Shown here: positions 1 through 7,364 of the stretch, piece after piece
How the letters are laid out: every line of letters begins with the position of its first letter
Position numbering within the stretch: the first letter of the stretch is position 1
Source of the DNA: an uncultured Gammaproteobacteria bacterium
GTDB taxonomy: Bacteria > Pseudomonadota > Gammaproteobacteria > Rariloculales > Rariloculaceae
Length of the DNA: 16,510 bases
Assembly (NCBI GenBank): GCA_946887385.1
Contig: CAMPKU010000081.1
Coordinates: 1-16,510 of the forward strand
Reading direction: 5' to 3'
Notes under the pieces: generated by a model
What the model saw: the letters and a program-made list of their open reading frames with translations, nothing else
Told to the model about the DNA's origin: nothing
The model's database searches: none
Program-made: the position numbers and the translations under genes

Positions 1-1110
1 CTGGCGGCTCCCGCTCGTAAGGCGGCTGCCGTGGCCGGAGAAATAGATAAGGAGATTGTCGTTCTGCTCCAGTGTCTCGTTGAGCTGGTTGATCGCGCGC
101 ATCACGGTCACCTGGTCGGGATCCGCCAGGCTGATCACGCTGAACCCGTAGCGCTCCTCGAGAATCTCGCCGATCCGGTGGACGTCGTTGGCCGGCGATG
201 CCAGGTCGTCGAGCAGCTCGTACTGCTCCACGCCGATGAGCAGGGCATAGAAGCGCCCGAACTCGCTACGGCGATAGGTCACTTGCTCGGGCTGCTCGAA
301 CGCAATCACGCCGGGCACGGCAGGAAGCGGCGCCGGGATCGCCGCCAAGGCTTCCTGCTGGGCGCGCCGGTCGGATTCGATCTGCGCAACCAGTATGCGC
401 ATCGACGCAAGCTCCGCGCGCACGTCGGCATCGTCACTCGACTCGCGCAGGCGGCGGTCCAGCTCGTCAACCTGGCGCTGCAACACCTCGAGCTGCCGAT
501 CGCGCTGCTCGATTTGCTCGAGCAGCAGGGCGCGCTCTTGTTCCTGCTCGGCGGCGGCGGCGGAGCGGAAGATCAAGCTGTCGGCCGTGAGCCCGGAGGC
601 TTGCCGGTACCAGTTCAGCGCCTCGAGCTTGTTCGGGGCCATGCCGAGCCCCTGCTCGTAAAGCGTGCCCAGGCTGAATTGCGCGCGCGTGTTGCCTTGC
701 TGCGCCGCGCGCCGATACCACTCCGCCGCCGCGGCGTAGTCGGGCTCCCCGCCCACGCCGCGCTCGTAGAACTCGCCGACGAGCGTTTGCGCTTCGGCAT
801 CGCCTTCCTGCGCCGTCGGCAGCCAGACCGCGAGCGCCGAGCGGTAATCCGCGCGGTCGTAAGCCAGGTATTCGCCGCCGCGCGCGGCGCAATCGGCGGC
901 CGTGGTCCGAGCCGGGCGCCGCGGCGTGAGGAAAGTGCGCCCGCCGACAACGCGCACCTGCCCCGGCAGCAAACAGTCGACGACTTGCAGCTCTTGCACT
1001 TGCGGCGCGGCGCTCGAGCGCTGCGCGGCGGCCGGCGTCGCGGCCGTCAGCAGCGCCGCCAGGGCCGCCGCCACCGCGCTCTCGAATCGGGCCGGCGCGT
1101 TCGTTCTCAT
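1..1110 (-). CDS. Exported Sel1-repeat and caspase-like (peptidase C14) protein, C-terminus cut by window edge
   Basis: The reading frame is open for 370 codons from ATG at 1110 to the left edge, so the C-terminus is missing. Residues 1-30 look like a Sec signal peptide: a basic start, an Ala/Leu-rich core and an AAA-Q cleavage site. Two Sel1-type helical repeats lie at about 100-135 and 137-171, with typical WYRRAAQQG and LGTLYEQGLG signatures. A Glu/Gln/Arg-rich coiled coil follows at about 185-255. From about 285 a caspase p20-like fold begins: FYALLIGVEQY, then SPANDV, then YFSGHG with the presumed catalytic His at 360. The partner Cys, expected further downstream, lies outside the window. 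The start codon overlaps the stop of the upstream kinase gene as ATGA, so the two are probably translationally coupled. Family knowledge suggests a caspase/metacaspase-like protease, or a protein-binding scaffold if the Cys is absent. The substrate is unknown, and an extracytoplasmic location is inferred from the signal peptide. Confidence 0.85.
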   Translation of the reverse strand, partial: MRTNAPARFESAVAAALAALLTAATPAAAQRSSAAPQVQELQVVDCLLPGQVRVVGGRTFLTPRRPARTTAADCAARGGEYLAYDRADYRSALAVWLPTAQEGDAEAQTLVGEFYERGVGGEPDYAAAAEWYRRAAQQGNTRAQFSLGTLYEQGLGMAPNKLEALNWYRQASGLTADSLIFRSAAAAEQEQERALLLEQIEQRDRQLEVLQRQVDELDRRLRESSDDADVRAELASMRILVAQIESDRRAQQEALAAIPAPLPAVPGVIAFEQPEQVTYRRSEFGRFYALLIGVEQYELLDDLASPANDVHRIGEILEERYGFSVISLADPDQVTVMRAINQLNETLEQNDNLLIYFSGHGSRLTSGSRQ

Positions 1111-2537
1111 CGTGCTTTCTCCGCGGCCGAAGCTTGGCAACCCGCGGCAATGGCCGCGCACTGCGCCGGGCCGAGCAACGTGCTGCACGAGGCTGCAACC
1201 GGCGCATAGCGGCTCAGGTAATCGTTGCAATAGAGCGCGCCGAAAACCTCGGTGCGCGCCACCGCGTCGGCGCTCGGCAGCGACGCCAGGAACCCTTCGG
1301 CAACCGTTTCGAGCCCGCGCACGGCGCGCGGATTGTTCTGATGCAGCTCGTACGCGGTGGAGAAATACTGCAGCGCGTCGTTGATGCCGGCCGAGCCGAA
1401 CGAGAGCGCCGTCTGGCCTTCGGCCACCGCACGCTCGAACTCCTGCCGCACCTCGGGCGCGAGATCTTCGAACGCGACCGCGGGCTCGCCGTTTTGCCCC
1501 GAGACCAGATAAACCGCAATCGGCAGCACTACCGCCACGGCGACCACGGCCTGAAGCGCGCGCTTGAGCTTGCTCGGCCCGTCGAACTCGTGCAAAAACT
1601 CCGCAGCATCCTGCTGGCGGCGGCCTTGCTCGACTTCAAACGCACGCAGCAGCGCTTTGCGCTGCGAGCGCGACAGGCCGGGCAACAAGGTGGCTTTGAT
1701 GGCCGGGAGCCGTGCCGTGTCCACGCGCTCGTAGTCGAACGGGTGCCGGCCGGTGAGCAGCTCGAACGCGACGATGGCGAGCGCGAAGACGTCGTCGGCC
1801 GGCGTGGGCGCGTTGCCGGCAAGCACGTCGGGGCTCGCGTAGGCCGGCGTCATGCCGCCGAGCACGCACGAGTCGAGCAGCGAGCCGCCTTGCGTCTGCG
1901 CCGCCACCGGATTCGCGCGCGCAAGCCCGAAATCGAGCACTTTGATCTGACCCTTGCGCGTAAGGAACACGTTGCCCGGCTTGAAATCGGAATGGACAAT
2001 GTCGTTGTCGTGCGCGTAGGCGAGCGCCTTCGCCATGCTGCGGATCATGGGCACGGCGTCGGCAGCCGGCAGCCCCGTACCGTTCTCCGCGACGAGCGCG
2101 CGCAGCGACTTGCCGTCGAGCAGCTCCATGGTCATGTACACGATCGCGCCGTCGCGATCGAAGCTGTGCACGTTGATGATGTTCTCGTGCGCCAGGATCT
2201 GCGCTTTGCGCGTCTCGCGCTGCAGTGCGATGAGCGCGCTCGGGTGTCGCTTGAGGCTCGAGTTGAGGATTTTGATGGCGACGTACGGATCGCGATCCTG
2301 CATTTCCCGGTGCAAGCGATCGACGGCGCGATAGACGACGCCCATGCCGCCTTCGCCGATCATCGATTCGAGCTCGAACCGCCCGCGCACGACGCTGCCG
2401 ACGTCGACGGAGGTTCGATCGGCCGCCGCACGGTCCGCTGCGCGAGGCAGCTTCGCTGCAAGTACGGTGCTTAGGGAGGTTGTGCCAACCGCGAAGCCGT
2501 CCGGCTCGGCGACTCTGGTTACGTCGTCGGTGGCCAT
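1107..2537 (-). CDS. Membrane-anchored PknB-type Ser/Thr protein kinase with extracytoplasmic C-terminal domain
   Basis: This is a Hanks-type kinase of 476 residues if it starts at ATG 2537. That start is preceded by a GGGCGGA sequence nine bases upstream. An in-frame ATG at 2651 would add 38 residues, but the extra stretch spans AT-rich, promoter-like DNA. Motifs in order, numbered from 2537: glycine loop GEGGMG at 61-66, VAIK with Lys89, helix-C Glu108, catalytic loop HSDFKPGN with Asp184 and Asn189, DFG at 202-204, and SPD in place of APE near 235. The Arg of HRD is replaced by Ser, so this is a non-RD kinase. A hydrophobic transmembrane segment lies at about 324-347. The roughly 130 residues beyond it look helical and TPR-like and contain four Cys (437, 451, 460, 467). 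The cytoplasmic domain presumably phosphorylates Ser/Thr, and the outer part may sense a signal or bind the exported caspase-like partner encoded next. Confidence 0.9.
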   Translation of the reverse strand: MATDDVTRVAEPDGFAVGTTSLSTVLAAKLPRAADRAAADRTSVDVGSVVRGRFELESMIGEGGMGVVYRAVDRLHREMQDRDPYVAIKILNSSLKRHPSALIALQRETRKAQILAHENIINVHSFDRDGAIVYMTMELLDGKSLRALVAENGTGLPAADAVPMIRSMAKALAYAHDNDIVHSDFKPGNVFLTRKGQIKVLDFGLARANPVAAQTQGGSLLDSCVLGGMTPAYASPDVLAGNAPTPADDVFALAIVAFELLTGRHPFDYERVDTARLPAIKATLLPGLSRSQRKALLRAFEVEQGRRQQDAAEFLHEFDGPSKLKRALQAVVAVAVVLPIAVYLVSGQNGEPAVAFEDLAPEVRQEFERAVAEGQTALSFGSAGINDALQYFSTAYELHQNNPRAVRGLETVAEGFLASLPSADAVARTEVFGALYCNDYLSRYAPVAASCSTLLGPAQCAAIAAGCQASAAEKAR

Positions 2538-2711
2538 GGCCCGCATTCCGCCCAGGTCGCTAGCGCCTCGGGCTTCATATGTAGTTCTTTTAAATGCCCT
2601 ATCCGGAAGTATAGCGATAACGGAACGCTTTGGGATGTCCGCTATGGCCATGCGTATGACTGCCGCGTGGGTCGGCGGAATCTCACCTCGCCCGCCGGAA
2701 GCGGGGGGCGC
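2538..2711 (-). promoter_or_regulatory. Intergenic region upstream of kinase gene with AT-rich promoter-like segment
   Basis: This gap separates rlmH from the kinase gene. The part at about 2571-2625 is clearly more AT-rich than its surroundings. On the minus strand it contains TATACT (plus positions 2608-2613), a good match to a sigma-70 -10 box, but no convincing -35 box sits 16-18 bases upstream. A short GC hairpin, CCCGC-cggaa-GCGGG (2691-2705), lies just after the rlmH stop and lacks a U-tract, so it is at best a weak attenuator. These features suggest that the kinase/caspase-like pair has its own promoter rather than depending only on readthrough from rlmH. Confidence 0.35.
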
Positions 2712-3185
2712 CTAGGCCCGGTGATAGGGGTGGTTTTCCAGCTTCGACCAGGCGCGGTAGAGGGCTTCGGCGACCACGATCCGCACCAGGCCGTGCGGCA
2801 GCGTCAAAGGCGACAGCGACCAGCGGTCATTGGCACGCGCCACGCACTCGAGGCTCAAGCCGTCGGGCCCGCCTACGAGCAGCGCCACGGGCGCGCCGCG
2901 CTGCATCCAGCCTTCGAGCTTCGCGGCCAGCTCCTGGGTGGACCACAACCGGCCTGTTTCGAGCAGCGCGACCACGTGCGCGCCGGGCGGCGCGGCCGCG
3001 AGCAGCCGTTTGCCTTCGTCATCCACGGCTCGCGCCACCGGCATCGTGGCCGTGCGGCGAGCGAGGGGTATCGTCGTGATCTCGAGCGTGCAGCGGCCGC
3101 GCAGCCGCTTCGCGTACTCGTCGGCGCCGTCTTCAACCCACTGCGGCTGGCGGTTGCTGGCCGTGATCAGCGACAGCCGCAACAT
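2712..3185 (-). CDS. rlmH: 23S rRNA pseudouridine-1915 N3-methyltransferase
   Basis: RlmH methylates N3 of pseudouridine 1915 in helix 69 of 23S rRNA on assembled 70S ribosomes, using S-adenosylmethionine. The 157 residues match the family length (about 155). The sequence shows the SPOUT-fold SAM-binding loop LLVGGPDGL (103-110), the conserved SLSPLTLPHGLVR segment (123-135), AEALYRAW (139-146) and the invariant C-terminal tail NHPYHRA (151-157). The start at ATG 3185 is the only reasonable one. It lies 13 bases after the rsfS stop, in the usual rsfS-rlmH order, so the two are probably co-transcribed. Nothing is unusual in the protein. Confidence 0.97.
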   Translation of the reverse strand: MLRLSLITASNRQPQWVEDGADEYAKRLRGRCTLEITTIPLARRTATMPVARAVDDEGKRLLAAAPPGAHVVALLETGRLWSTQELAAKLEGWMQRGAPVALLVGGPDGLSLECVARANDRWSLSPLTLPHGLVRIVVAEALYRAWSKLENHPYHRA

Positions 3186-3198
3186 CGGGCGGGCGCCC

Positions 3199-3675
3199 CT
3201 AGGCGGTGCGCTCGGCGTCTTCCGGGCGCGCCGGCAAGTCCCAGAGCTTCTCGAGGTTGTAGAACTCGCGCACTCGCGGCAGCATCACGTGCACCACGAG
3301 ATCGGCAAGATCGACGAGCACCCATTCGCCCGAGCGCTCGCCTTCGACGCCAAGCGGCTTGAAGCCCGCCTTTTTGCAGTGCTCGACCACCGCGCCGGCG
3401 ATCGCGCGCACGTGCCGGTCGGAGCGGCCGCTGGCCACGACCATCGTATCCGTCACCGTCGTCAAATGGCGCACGTCGAGCACGTGCACGTTGTCGGCTT
3501 TGAGGTCATCGAGCGCGCCGGCGACGATGTCGCCGAGGCTCTTCGGCCGTTTTTTCGCGTAGCTGCGCTTCGCCGCCGGGGCGCGTGCTTTCCTTGCAGG
3601 CGTCTGCTTCGGCAGGCCGGAGGCTTCCGGCGCTGCCTTGCGACGAGTCGGCTTCTTTTTAAAGGGCTTGGGCAT
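3199..3675 (-). CDS. rsfS: Ribosomal silencing factor RsfS with long basic N-terminal extension
   Basis: RsfS binds ribosomal protein uL14 on the 50S subunit and blocks subunit joining, lowering translation in starvation. The conserved domain spans about 46-150 of 158 residues. It includes the DVRHLTTVTDTMVVASGRSDRHVRA-type region (67-91), GEWVLVDLADLVVHVM (116-131) and the FYNLEKLW signature (138-145). E. coli RsfS is about 105 residues. Here roughly 45 extra residues at the N-terminus are rich in Lys, Arg, Pro and Ala. The ATG at 3675 is supported by GGAG four bases upstream. It lies inside the end of nadD, giving a 17-base overlap with that gene in another frame. The gene sits between nadD and rlmH, as in other proteobacteria. 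Confidence 0.95.
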   Translation of the reverse strand: MPKPFKKKPTRRKAAPEASGLPKQTPARKARAPAAKRSYAKKRPKSLGDIVAGALDDLKADNVHVLDVRHLTTVTDTMVVASGRSDRHVRAIAGAVVEHCKKAGFKPLGVEGERSGEWVLVDLADLVVHVMLPRVREFYNLEKLWDLPARPEDAERTA

Positions 3676-4300
3676 AACACTCCGTTTCGATGATGATCTC
3701 CCTAACGCTATCCGGCACCAAGAACTTCGGGTCGCGTCCCGCACGCAGCGAGTCGCGCAGATCCGTGGATGAAATCTCGAGCTGCGTAACGGGCTGCACG
3801 TGCACGTAGCCCGCGGCCTTCGAGGCGAGGTCGGCCGCGCTCGGCGCGCGCCGCTCCTCGATGACCTCGCCGAGCACGCCCGTGGTCGGCGCCTTCCAGC
3901 CCGGCCGATGCGCGACGACGATGTGCGCCAGCGTCGGGAGCTCGCGCCAGCGGCGCCACGCCGGTAGCCCCAAAAACGCGTCCATGCCGAGCAACAGGCA
4001 CAGCGAACGGCCCGCGAACTCGGCGCGAAAGCTCTTGAGCGTGTCGATCGTGTACGACACGCCGGCACGCTGCAGCTCGCGGTCGTCGGCCACGAAGCCG
4101 GGCTCGTTGCGAATCGCGGCCTGCACCATGCGCAGCCGTAGCGCGCCGTCGGACATCGGCGCCGTACGGTGCGGCGGGTTGGCGCAGGGAACGATGTGCA
4201 CCCTATCGAGATCGAGCAGCGCCTTCAACTCGAGCGCCGTGCGGAGGTGGCCATAGTGGATTGGATCGAACGTGCCGCCGAAGATTCCGATCGGTTGCAT
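3659..4300 (-). CDS. nadD: Nicotinate-nucleotide adenylyltransferase
   Basis: NadD transfers AMP from ATP to nicotinate mononucleotide, making deamido-NAD in NAD biosynthesis. The 213 residues match the family length. The nucleotidyltransferase signature GGTFDPIHYGH is at 8-18, with the (H/T)xGH motif at 15-18. The second signature ISSTDLR is at 176-182. NPPHR (41-45), involved in substrate binding in the family, is also present. The ATG at 4300 comes four bases after the holA stop, and the 3' end overlaps rsfS by 17 bases, so this gene is embedded in a tight holA-nadD-rsfS-rlmH operon. Confidence 0.97.
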   Translation of the reverse strand: MQPIGIFGGTFDPIHYGHLRTALELKALLDLDRVHIVPCANPPHRTAPMSDGALRLRMVQAAIRNEPGFVADDRELQRAGVSYTIDTLKSFRAEFAGRSLCLLLGMDAFLGLPAWRRWRELPTLAHIVVAHRPGWKAPTTGVLGEVIEERRAPSAADLASKAAGYVHVQPVTQLEISSTDLRDSLRAGRDPKFLVPDSVREIIIETECYAQAL

Positions 4301-4304
4301 GCGG

Positions 4305-5330
4305 TTAGCGGGCCCTCGCCCCTTCCGGCGGACGCAGCAGCGACACGAGCAGGTCCGTGAGCGTGGTCCACGGCTCGGCCGGGAACACGCCCTTCAGCGC
4401 CGCGTCGACGCGCGCGGCCTCGACGAGCAGGGCCTTCAAGCGCGAGGCTTTGAACTTCGCGAGCGCCTGCTTCACTAGCGGCTGCCGGCGCTGCCAGACG
4501 CCGCTGCGCAGCAGCGCGCCCTCCAAGTTATCGCCGTGGCGCACGGCGTATTCGAGCCGCGCGAGCATGCTGATGTCGCGATTCAGCACCCAGCTGATCT
4601 GCACAGGATGCACGCCTTCTGCGCGCAGCCCCGAGAGAATCTTGAACGCGCGGCCCGTCTCGCCGGCGAGCACGGCGTCGGCCAGCGCGAACACGTCGAA
4701 GCGGCTGGAGTTGGCCACGAACTCGAGCACCTCGGCCTCGTCCACCTCGCGTCCGGCAGCCGACAGCGCGAGCCGCTTGATCTCCTGGTCGGCCGCGAGC
4801 AAGTTGCCTTCCACGCGCTCCGCGAGCGACTGCGCCGCGGCGGCCGTGAGCTTCAGGCGCTGGCGCGAGGCGCGCTGCTGAATCCAGCGCGGCAGCTCGC
4901 CGCGATCGATGGGCCAAATCTCGACCACCACACCGTGCCGTTCGACGGCCTTCACCCAGGTGGAGCGTGCGGCTTGGCCCAGCTTTTCGCCGACGGCGAC
5001 GATCACGAGCGTATCGGGATCGTTGCGCTCGCACAGCGCCGCGATCGTCGCGGAACCGTCGTCGCCGGGCTTCGGCGTGGCGAGCCTGATCTCGACGATC
5101 TTGCGCGTCGCGAACAGCGACAGGTTCTCGGCGCCGGCCAGCAGGTCCACCCACTTGAAGCTGCGCTCGGCCGTGTGCAGCTCGCGGCTCGTGAAGCCCG
5201 CGCCCAGCGCGGCCTGGCGCACGTGCTCGAGCGCCTCGTCCACGAGCAGCGGCTCGTCGCCGGCGACGAGATAGACGTTGGCCAAACGGTCTGCGAGGTG
5301 GCGCTCGAGTTGACGGAACGGAATTTTCAA
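4305..5330 (-). CDS. holA: DNA polymerase III delta subunit (clamp loader)
   Basis: HolA is the delta subunit of the DNA polymerase III clamp loader; it binds and opens the beta sliding clamp. The 341 residues are close to E. coli HolA (343). The N-terminus KIPFRQLERHLADRLANVYLV-type region followed by AGDEPLLVDEA (23-33) is characteristic of the family. Segments such as the helical EGNLLAADQEIKRLAL region and SWVLNRDISMLARLEYAV in the C-terminal half also match. The likely start is TTG at 5330, chosen because alignment with family N-termini begins here and no ATG lies nearby. An AAGGAAG sequence sits about 13 bases upstream, inside the end of the Trm112-like gene, which is somewhat far. The gene is nine bases from the upstream stop and four from nadD. 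Confidence 0.95.
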   Translation of the reverse strand: MKIPFRQLERHLADRLANVYLVAGDEPLLVDEALEHVRQAALGAGFTSRELHTAERSFKWVDLLAGAENLSLFATRKIVEIRLATPKPGDDGSATIAALCERNDPDTLVIVAVGEKLGQAARSTWVKAVERHGVVVEIWPIDRGELPRWIQQRASRQRLKLTAAAAQSLAERVEGNLLAADQEIKRLALSAAGREVDEAEVLEFVANSSRFDVFALADAVLAGETGRAFKILSGLRAEGVHPVQISWVLNRDISMLARLEYAVRHGDNLEGALLRSGVWQRRQPLVKQALAKFKASRLKALLVEAARVDAALKGVFPAEPWTTLTDLLVSLLRPPEGARAR

Positions 5331-5339
5331 GAGGGCGGT

Positions 5340-5600
5340 TCAGCTTCCTTCGAGCTGTTGGAGCGGCATGGCTTGATCCTCGAGGAGCACGGGGATGCCG
5401 TCGCGGATGGGATAGATGAGCTTGCCGCTGCGCGTGACGAGTGCCTCCGCCAGCGGCCCATCGACGACGGCGTCCTCGCGATTTCTGATGCGCCTGGCCT
5501 CGATGAGCTGATTCAGGGTGTCGAGCTCGCGCTGCGACAACAGCTCGAGCGACGACCGGGTGACGGGACAGCAGACGATATCGAGCAGCTTCCGGTCCAC
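5340..5600 (-). CDS. Trm112/YcaR-family (UPF0434) small protein
   Basis: This 86-residue protein belongs to the Trm112p-like family. It shows MDRKLLDIVCCPVTR at the N-terminus and GKLIYPIRDGIPVLLEDQA near the C-terminus. In eukaryotes Trm112 is a zinc-binding partner that activates several methyltransferases. The bacterial role is not settled. E. coli YcaR is about 60 residues with a CxxC pair. Here the first motif is CCPVT, so the second Cys of CPxC is missing, and a 25-residue insertion separates the two conserved blocks, as I recall from Xanthomonad homologues. The GTG start at 5600 is supported by AAGGAGG seven bases upstream (plus positions 5608-5614). The gene begins one base after the yidD stop. 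Confidence 0.9.
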   Translation of the reverse strand: MDRKLLDIVCCPVTRSSLELLSQRELDTLNQLIEARRIRNREDAVVDGPLAEALVTRSGKLIYPIRDGIPVLLEDQAMPLQQLEGS

Positions 5601-5601
5601 G

Positions 5602-5859
5602 CTACGGCCTCCTTGCCGGCACTCGATCCGCGGCCGGTACCGGATCGTACCCCGACCTGCCCCACGGATGGCAGCGCCCGAGGCGCTTGGCGGCGAGCCA
5701 CACGCCGCGCGCGACGCCGAAACGCGTCAACGCCTCGGCGGCATATTTGGAGCAGGTGGGCTGGTAGCGGCACTGAAGCCCCAGCCACGGCGACAGCGTG
5801 AGCTGGTACAGCCGGATCAGGCCCAGCAGCAGCGCCCGAACGACCCCGGCGGGACTCAT
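5602..5859 (-). CDS. yidD: Membrane protein insertion efficiency factor YidD
   Basis: YidD is a small inner-membrane-associated protein thought to help YidC and Sec insert membrane proteins. The family signature is clear: [11 protein letters not shown], then [16 protein letters not shown], then [15 protein letters not shown], with its conserved Cys residues. The ATG at 5859 gives 85 residues, the normal length, and forms an ATGA overlap with the cysS stop; the upstream in-frame TTG at 5874 is less likely. In most proteobacteria yidD lies in the rpmH-rnpA-yidD-yidC cluster. Here it follows cysS, so it has been relocated or is a second copy. Coupling to cysS and the Trm112-like gene implies one transcript. 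Confidence 0.95.
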   Translation of the reverse strand: MSPAGVVRALLLGLIRLYQLTLSPWLGLQCRYQPTCSKYAAEALTRFGVARGVWLAAKRLGRCHPWGRSGYDPVPAADRVPARRP

Positions 5860-7241
5860 CGTGACCGCCGCCAACGGGCGCCCTGCGGTGCGTCCTCGAT
5901 TACGATGCCTCGATCCGTGAGCTGGCGACGAATGCGATCGGCCTCCGCGAAATTGCGTTCGCGACGGAAAGCGTCGCGCTGCTTGACCAAGCTGTCAATC
6001 TCGGCGTCGTCGCCGGCGGCGGTCTGCCCCGCCTCGATCCACGCCGAGGGCGCTTCCGTGAGCAGCCCGAGCAGCCCCGCACCGGCGCGCAGCGACTCCG
6101 CGAACGCGCGTTTTTCGCCGCGGTCCGTGGCGCGATTCGCGGCCCGCACCAGGCCGAACAGCTCGGCGAGCGCCTCCGGCGTGTTCAGATCGTCCTCGAG
6201 CGCTGCGAGCACCGCCGCGGGCGGCTCGACCGTGCGCGCGCCGGCCTGCGCGCCGTCGAGCCCTGCCTCGCGCAGCACGCCGTACATGCGCTCGAGCTTG
6301 TGCTTCGTCTCGGTCACGAGCTGGCCGGTCCAGTCGAGCGGCTGACGATAGTGTGCCGTGAGCAACGCGAGGCGCACGGTCTCGCCGCCGTGCTCGGCCA
6401 AGAGGTCGCGCACGAGCCGCACGTTGCCGAGCGACTTCGACATCTTCTCGCCGTCCACTTGCACGAGCCCGTTGTGCAGCCAGAAGCGCGCGTAGCGCTT
6501 GCCGCCGTGCACGCAGGTGCTCTGCGCCACCTCGTTCTCGTGGTGCGGAAATACCAGGTCCACGCCCCCGCCGTGAATGTCGATGGTCTCGCCGAGATGC
6601 GCCGCGGCCATCGCCGAGCACTCGATGTGCCAGCCGGGGCGGCCGCGCCCCCAAGGGCTCGGCCAGCCGACAACGGTTTCGTCCGACGGCTTCCAGAGCA
6701 CGAAGTCGCCGGGGTCGCGCTTGTAGGGCGCCACTTCGATGCGCGCTCCCGCGAGCATGTCGTCGCGGTCGCGGCCCGAGAGCCGGCCGTAGTCCGCGAA
6801 GCTCGGCACGGCGAACAGCACGTGGCCTTCGGCGGCGTAGGCGTGGCCGCCGGCGATCAGGCGCTCGATCATGTCGACGATCGCAGGTATGTGGTCCGTG
6901 ACGCGCGGCTCGACGTCGGGCGGCGCGACGCCGAGCGTGCGCAGATCCTCGTGGTAGGCCGCGAGATAGCGCTGTGTGAGCACGCCGATCGGCACGCCCG
7001 CCGCCTGCGCGGCATCGTTGATCTTGTCGTCGACGTCGGTGACGTTGCGCACGTAGGTGAGCGGGTACGAGCGGCGCAGCAGCCTCGCCAGCACGTCGAA
7101 GACGACGGCCGGGCGCGCGTTGCCGATATGCGCATAGTCGTAGACCGTGGGCCCGCAGACGTACATCGTCACGCGGCGCGCGTCGGCCGGCTGAAACGGC
7201 TCGCGCGCGCGTGTCAGCGTGTTATGGAGTGAAAGCGCCAT
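5856..7241 (-). CDS. cysS: Cysteinyl-tRNA synthetase
   Basis: CysRS charges tRNA-Cys with cysteine. At 461 residues it equals the E. coli enzyme in length. The class I HIGH motif appears as HIGN at 38-41 and the KMSKS motif at 266-270. Zinc ligands expected for the family are visible: Cys29 in [10 protein letters not shown], Cys208 in GWHIECSAM, a His of FPHHENE (232-237) and Glu237. The C-terminal anticodon-binding region ends in the basic GARWRRSR tail. ATG 7241 is the natural start. No strong ribosome binding site precedes it. The gene leads a minus-strand unit, cysS-yidD-Trm112 gene, continuing toward holA, and is divergent from hisI. Confidence 0.97.
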   Translation of the reverse strand: MALSLHNTLTRAREPFQPADARRVTMYVCGPTVYDYAHIGNARPAVVFDVLARLLRRSYPLTYVRNVTDVDDKINDAAQAAGVPIGVLTQRYLAAYHEDLRTLGVAPPDVEPRVTDHIPAIVDMIERLIAGGHAYAAEGHVLFAVPSFADYGRLSGRDRDDMLAGARIEVAPYKRDPGDFVLWKPSDETVVGWPSPWGRGRPGWHIECSAMAAAHLGETIDIHGGGVDLVFPHHENEVAQSTCVHGGKRYARFWLHNGLVQVDGEKMSKSLGNVRLVRDLLAEHGGETVRLALLTAHYRQPLDWTGQLVTETKHKLERMYGVLREAGLDGAQAGARTVEPPAAVLAALEDDLNTPEALAELFGLVRAANRATDRGEKRAFAESLRAGAGLLGLLTEAPSAWIEAGQTAAGDDAEIDSLVKQRDAFRRERNFAEADRIRRQLTDRGIVIEDAPQGARWRRSR

Positions 7242-7364
7242 TCGAGCGGCTGGGGAAGGTCATTCGAGCCGCCATGATAGCAAGCCGCCCGCGACGCCTG
7301 GGCGATCGCCCCCGGAAAACGCCTATAATTACGCCCCTTTTCTCTCAAGCGTGGATTCCCGGTG
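7242..7364. promoter_or_regulatory. Divergent cysS/hisI promoter region with 12-base palindrome
   Basis: This 123-base spacer must contain promoters for both cysS (minus) and hisI (plus). On the plus strand a perfect -10 hexamer TATAAT occupies 7324-7329, about 35 bases before the hisI start. The expected -35 position instead holds a perfect 12-base palindrome, GGGCGATCGCCC, at 7300-7311. No canonical TTGACA is seen. On the minus strand, TATCAT (plus 7274-7279) could serve as a -10 for cysS, again without a good -35. The palindrome is a candidate operator shared by the two genes; this is inference. Confidence 0.5.

Noticed and set aside
31..1209. 392-codon open frame on the plus strand
   Set aside because: It is antisense to the caspase-like gene, with Arg/Leu/His-rich composition typical of GC-rich shadow frames. 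The minus frame shows a signal peptide, Sel1 repeats and SGHG.
1134..2474. 446-codon plus-strand open frame
   Set aside because: It lies opposite the kinase domain. All kinase motifs are in the minus frame, and the plus product has no recognisable domain.
2538..2651. Kinase start at ATG 2651
   Set aside because: The extra 38 codons run through the AT-rich promoter-like segment and no ribosome binding site precedes 2651. It remains possible.
2691..2705. Intrinsic terminator after rlmH
   Set aside because: Only a five-base-pair GC stem with no T-run follows; too weak to call as a separate feature.
3655..3675. Possible programmed frameshift at the TTTAAAAAG run where nadD ends inside rsfS
   Set aside because: nadD ends normally with a family-like C-terminus and rsfS has its own start and ribosome binding site. 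The run does not fit a -1 slippery heptamer in the nadD frame.
3676..4068. Upstream extension of the rsfS frame to ATG 4068
   Set aside because: The added region is out of frame within nadD and Arg/Ser-rich. ATG 3675 has GGAG at good spacing.
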